Positions 60,903-64,000 of a stretch of 64,000 nucleotides of DNA are shown here, in pieces. Both the position numbers and the translations under genes were made by a program. The notes under the pieces are model-generated. The model saw only the letters and a list, made by a program, of their open reading frames with translations, was not told the DNA's origin and made no database searches. This stretch comes from Myxococcus stipitatus (GTDB lineage Bacteria; Myxococcota; Myxococcia; Myxococcales; Myxococcaceae), in assembly GCF_038561935.1 (NCBI RefSeq), contig NZ_CP102770.1, forward strand, positions 1,984,001-2,048,000, given 5' to 3'. Numbering within the stretch: position 1 is the stretch's first letter; each line of letters begins with the position of its first letter.

Positions 60903-61939
60903 CGCGCACACTCCACCTCGAGCGCCCGGCGTTCTGGACCGAGACCAGCGATCCGGAGGCGTGGTTCCGCGCGCTCGACGTGCTCGCATCGAAACCGCCC
61001 CAGGTGGGTTCGCCCCGCGCCGTGGCCGACCGCGCGCTCGTGGGCGTCATCTCGCGGCGGGCCGCCATGGGACTCTTCGGCCTCGTCGAGGATCTTCTGC
61101 CCGGCGTCGGGCTCGTCACGCGAGACACCGAGGGGCGGTGGACCGTAAGCGATGAAGCGCAGGTGCTGCTGCGCCGCTGGAAGCAAGCCCCGGCACGCGG
61201 GACCGAGCTGCTCGCCGCGTACCTCGTGCGCGAGAGCGTGTGGCTGCGCCTCTTGCTCCTGCGCCTCGAGCGTCGCGACTGGGAGCTTCACGGCTGGTCT
61301 GAGGTGCGCAGCAGCCGCGCGGGCCTCAAGGCGGGCAGGTCGCTCCTGCTCCACGTGCACGCCGAGCCCGCGCGGTGGTTCGAGAGGCTCGAACGGCAGG
61401 CGGCGGCGCGTTGGCTCGCGCGCGGGCACTGCGACGCGCTCGCCTATGCGCCCGACGTGCTTTCGCGCAAGCCGAGCAAGGACAACCTCTCGCTCACACC
61501 GCTCACGGCACCGCTGTTGTTGCTCGAGTCGGTGGGCTGGCTGTCGCGCACCGGCGCGCTGACGCTGCCCAACGAGATCCTGGCCGATCTCACCGGCACC
61601 GCGACTCCAGCGCAGGCGCTCACCGACCTCACCAGCGGCCACGCCGACGTCCGCGGCTTCGTCGCCGCCGAGCCGGTGCTGCGCGAGCTGCTCGCTACGT
61701 TTGGCGTGAGCCCCAGCGACGAGGCCTTCGCGCGCTGGATGGACGCGCTCGTCGACGAGGCCTCCAGGCGCGGGGCGCTCGAGCTGCTCGCCGTCGAGCC
61801 TGGGCAGGCCCGACACGGGCGCGGCCTCTTCGCCGACCCGACGAAGAAGCTCGTGCGGTGGGTGGTGCACAGCGAGTTCAACGAAGCCTTCCAGAACGCC
61901 TGGCGCGCGCTCAAGACACGACGGGAGCTGACACGATGA
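60899..61939 (+). CDS. Unknown protein of the methylase-ATPase operon (346 aa)
   Basis: It starts by a 4-nt overlap. The product has likely winged-helix modules (RRAAMGLFGLVEDLLPGVGL; TLPNEILADLTGTATPAQAL) and an end KLVRWVVHSEFNEAFQNAWR. It directly precedes the ATPase and overlaps it by 4 nt, so it may be an adaptor. No family is recognised. Confidence 0.72.
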   Translation: MTRTLHLERPAFWTETSDPEAWFRALDVLASKPPQVGSPRAVADRALVGVISRRAAMGLFGLVEDLLPGVGLVTRDTEGRWTVSDEAQVLLRRWKQAPARGTELLAAYLVRESVWLRLLLLRLERRDWELHGWSEVRSSRAGLKAGRSLLLHVHAEPARWFERLERQAAARWLARGHCDALAYAPDVLSRKPSKDNLSLTPLTAPLLLLESVGWLSRTGALTLPNEILADLTGTATPAQALTDLTSGHADVRGFVAAEPVLRELLATFGVSPSDEAFARWMDALVDEASRRGALELLAVEPGQARHGRGLFADPTKKLVRWVVHSEFNEAFQNAWRALKTRRELTR

Positions 61940-64000
61940 CGACGACCAACAAAGCGAAGCACCAGTGGGCGGCGACCGGCGTCTCTTCGTACCCGCTCAC
62001 GCACCCCATCGTGGGCCAGGGCCGCTTCTTCGAGGCGTTCAAGCACTTCATCCACCTCGTCGACGACGAGGCCGAGAAGTTCGCGCACGTGTTCGCGGTG
62101 ATCGCGCAGTGGGGCGTCGGTAAGTCGCGCCTCGGCTACGAGCTGGTGGCGCAGATCAACGACACCTCGCGCGGCTGGTGGGTGCGCGGCGACGACGGCA
62201 GCCTCGGCAAGGCGAGGCTCTTTCACGACGACAAGGACCGCGACCAGTACCTTGGTCTCTATATCCGCTACAGCCAGGTCGCGAACGACTACAACAACGT
62301 CGACAACTGGTTCGCCTACGGCCTCTACAAGGCGCTCCTGCCGCTGGCGCGCGGCACCTTCGACGGCTCGATCCAGGGGCAGGTCGCCAAGGAGGCGAGC
62401 GACCGGCTGACGGTCGCGGGCTTCGACCCGAAGAAGCTCGCCGAGGCGCTGGAGGCATCGAAGAACCACTCCGACGAAACGCTCTACGAAGACCCCGAGC
62501 TGGCGACGCGCCTGTGCCAGGCGGCCTACGCGTACCTCCAGTCGTTCGGCATCAAGTACGTGCTGGTGGTGCTCGACGAGCTCGAGACCGCCGCCGAGGC
62601 GGCGACCTACGGCCTCGACGCGACGGACATCAAGCACCTCGACGGCCGCGCCATCAAGCTGATGGGCAAGGCCATCAAGGAGGAAGACCCGCGCCGCAAG
62701 CTCCCGTGGCTGCGCTACGTCGCGCTCTGCTCGCCGGCCATCGGCGACGAGCTACGCGAGATCCAGTCGACCGCGCGCCGTTTCGAGCTGGCCGAGCTCT
62801 CGTCGAACGCGTTCTCCGACGTGAGCGACTTCGTGCAGACGCTGTCGACCGACGGGCGGCTCGCGGAGTCCTACCCCCAGGGTCTGGTCGAGGCGGCGTA
62901 CGCCATGAGCGCGGGCAACTTCGGCTGGTTCAACGTCGTCATGGCCAGCATCGACGAGCGGCTGCGCGACAAGCGCGCACGCGGCGAGAAGGACGCGCCG
63001 ACAGTGGGCGCGCTCTTCGACGAGCTGGTGCGCGTGTCGGGCCGCGTGCAGCAGCACGTGCTCGACCATCACGCGCTCGAGATGCTTAAGGTCGACAAGG
63101 CGCACCTCCCGGTGGCGCGAGACCTGCTTTACGGCCAGCTCCCGGTCGCGCTCGACAGCGACGCGCCCGAGACGCGCGCCGCGGTGCTCTCGGCGAAGAA
63201 CGAGTACGACGAGCCCATCGCCACGCTGTTCCGCCGCGTCGAGTGGGACGAGCTGGAGGCGGCCGAGGCGCTGCGCGCGTCGAAGTTCACGCGCGACAAG
63301 GGCGTGTGGAGGCTGGGCGGCGTCGATCAGCCGCTCGATCTGCGCCAGCTCCTGTCGAACCTCGGCACCTACGCCATCCACGAGACCAAGGGGCAGCGCC
63401 GCACCGACGGCAAGCACACGCTCGTGGTGCCGCTGCGCCAGAGCGACTTCGTCCACCTCGTGTCGCTCCTCTATCCGCACGCCGCCGCCGAGGACGCCGC
63501 CCGCGCGCTGTGGCGTCGCTTCCTGGGCGCCGACGACCTGACGGCCGACACCGCGACCCACGTGGGCCCCAGCGTCGAGATGATCGCGCGCCTCGACCTG
63601 CGCCACAGAAAGCAAGGCCAGACCTCGCTTATCTTCCGCGACCCGGACCAGAACAGCGCGCACGAGAAGGCGCTCTCGGCCCTGCGCACGCAGGCCGAGC
63701 GGCAGCGTGCCGAGCAGGTGCTGGTCGGCGCGATGCGCGTCATCGACCAACACTGGGCCTACGACGCGGCCCCCTCGGGCATCCGCGACGACTCGCTGAC
63801 CGTCATCGCCACCTCGCCGGTTGCCAAGGGCAAGCAGCCAGGGGGGCTCGTGACCTTCGACGGCCTCAAGCTGCACCCCAAGGGTCGCGTGCTCTTCGCG
63901 TGGGTGAAGAACGACGAGGAGCTGGAGGGCCTGTGCAAGGCGGCGAGCGCGCAGTTCGGCGAGGAGGGCCGCACGCCCGTCATCGCGTTCACGTCGTCGC
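61936..64000 (+). CDS. P-loop ATPase (partial, BrxC-like layout)
   Basis: At least 688 residues are visible; the frame is open at the edge. Walker A is AQWGVGKS (57-64) in FAVIAQWGVGKSRLGYELVA, and Walker B is YVLVVLDELETAAEA (about 208-222). The layout, with an early P-loop and a long C-terminal part, resembles large ATPases of BREX-like systems, but I cannot confirm a family. It is the last visible gene of the operon. Confidence 0.8.
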   Translation, partial: MTTTNKAKHQWAATGVSSYPLTHPIVGQGRFFEAFKHFIHLVDDEAEKFAHVFAVIAQWGVGKSRLGYELVAQINDTSRGWWVRGDDGSLGKARLFHDDKDRDQYLGLYIRYSQVANDYNNVDNWFAYGLYKALLPLARGTFDGSIQGQVAKEASDRLTVAGFDPKKLAEALEASKNHSDETLYEDPELATRLCQAAYAYLQSFGIKYVLVVLDELETAAEAATYGLDATDIKHLDGRAIKLMGKAIKEEDPRRKLPWLRYVALCSPAIGDELREIQSTARRFELAELSSNAFSDVSDFVQTLSTDGRLAESYPQGLVEAAYAMSAGNFGWFNVVMASIDERLRDKRARGEKDAPTVGALFDELVRVSGRVQQHVLDHHALEMLKVDKAHLPVARDLLYGQLPVALDSDAPETRAAVLSAKNEYDEPIATLFRRVEWDELEAAEALRASKFTRDKGVWRLGGVDQPLDLRQLLSNLGTYAIHETKGQRRTDGKHTLVVPLRQSDFVHLVSLLYPHAAAEDAARALWRRFLGADDLTADTATHVGPSVEMIARLDLRHRKQGQTSLIFRDPDQNSAHEKALSALRTQAERQRAEQVLVGAMRVIDQHWAYDAAPSGIRDDSLTVIATSPVAKGKQPGGLVTFDGLKLHPKGRVLFAWVKNDEELEGLCKAASAQFGEEGRTPVIAFTSS

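Overview
The window is high-GC bacterial DNA carrying most of a temperate phage with a contractile tail (about 1-54.3 kb), followed by the start of a separate methylase/ATPase gene cluster (54.37 kb to the right edge). No tRNA, rRNA or CRISPR array was seen. The host cannot be named. The base composition, a Cys-rich secreted protein at 15.8-16.1 kb and sigma-like phage proteins suggest a myxobacterium-like (Myxococcota) host; this is inference.

Layout. From 1 to 26.5 kb, nearly all genes lie on the minus strand and read backwards through a virion gene set. The order from the left edge is baseplate (J, gp25/W, an unknown protein, spike V, hub D, LysM protein, CIS tube protein), tape measure, chaperone-like pair, tail tube, HNH nuclease, sheath, IPT/TIG protein, connector and completion proteins, major capsid, scaffold-like protein, a DNA-methylase/prohead-protease polyprotein, Mu gpF-like protein and portal. 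Terminase subunits lie at 27.2-28.6 and 30.0-31.3 kb, with a minimal tyrosine recombinase between them. Accessory genes interrupt the virion genes: DUF4238 at 8.75 kb, a possible PD-(D/E)XK protein at 21.9 kb, and an unknown gene at 26.7 kb. From 31.3 to 35.9 kb, minus-strand genes encode a sigma-like protein, nucleases and a DnaQ-deoxyribosyltransferase-like fusion. A 480-bp gene-free region rich in GGACAG/CTGTCC lies at 35.95-36.43 kb. A DUF429 gene and a single-chain GmrSD-like restriction gene follow (36.4-38.8 kb). The plus-strand replication block (39.0-47.7 kb) encodes a Com-like zinc protein, a sigma-70-like factor, a putative ssDNA-binding protein, DinG-like and XPB-like helicases and a primase-helicase whose frame is broken near 44,965. 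A minus-strand lysogeny-type operon (XRE repressor, ImmA/IrrE peptidase and two unknown proteins, 47.7-51.1 kb) faces a plus-strand cassette with a large serine recombinase (51.3-54.3 kb).

Regulation. Nine copies of a two-box element, GTCCC-N21-TTT(G/C)CC (one copy has N20), sit in front of the virion operons, two early minus-strand genes and the recombinase cassette. I read it as a phage promoter class, possibly used by the phage's own sigma-like protein. Several start codons lie only 4-5 nt after the second box, which suggests leaderless messages. The sigma-like gene at 39.4 kb has three copies of an 11-13 bp word around its start. The XRE repressor has two matching operators, and a weaker relative lies upstream of the sigma-like gene. 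This suggests a repressor > sigma > late-gene circuit.

The right-hand cluster (HsdS-like, small protein, N6-adenine methylase, second HsdS-like, two unknowns, P-loop ATPase) is a tightly coupled operon cut by the window edge. It resembles a type I RM or BREX-like defence locus but matches no complete known system in what can be seen here.
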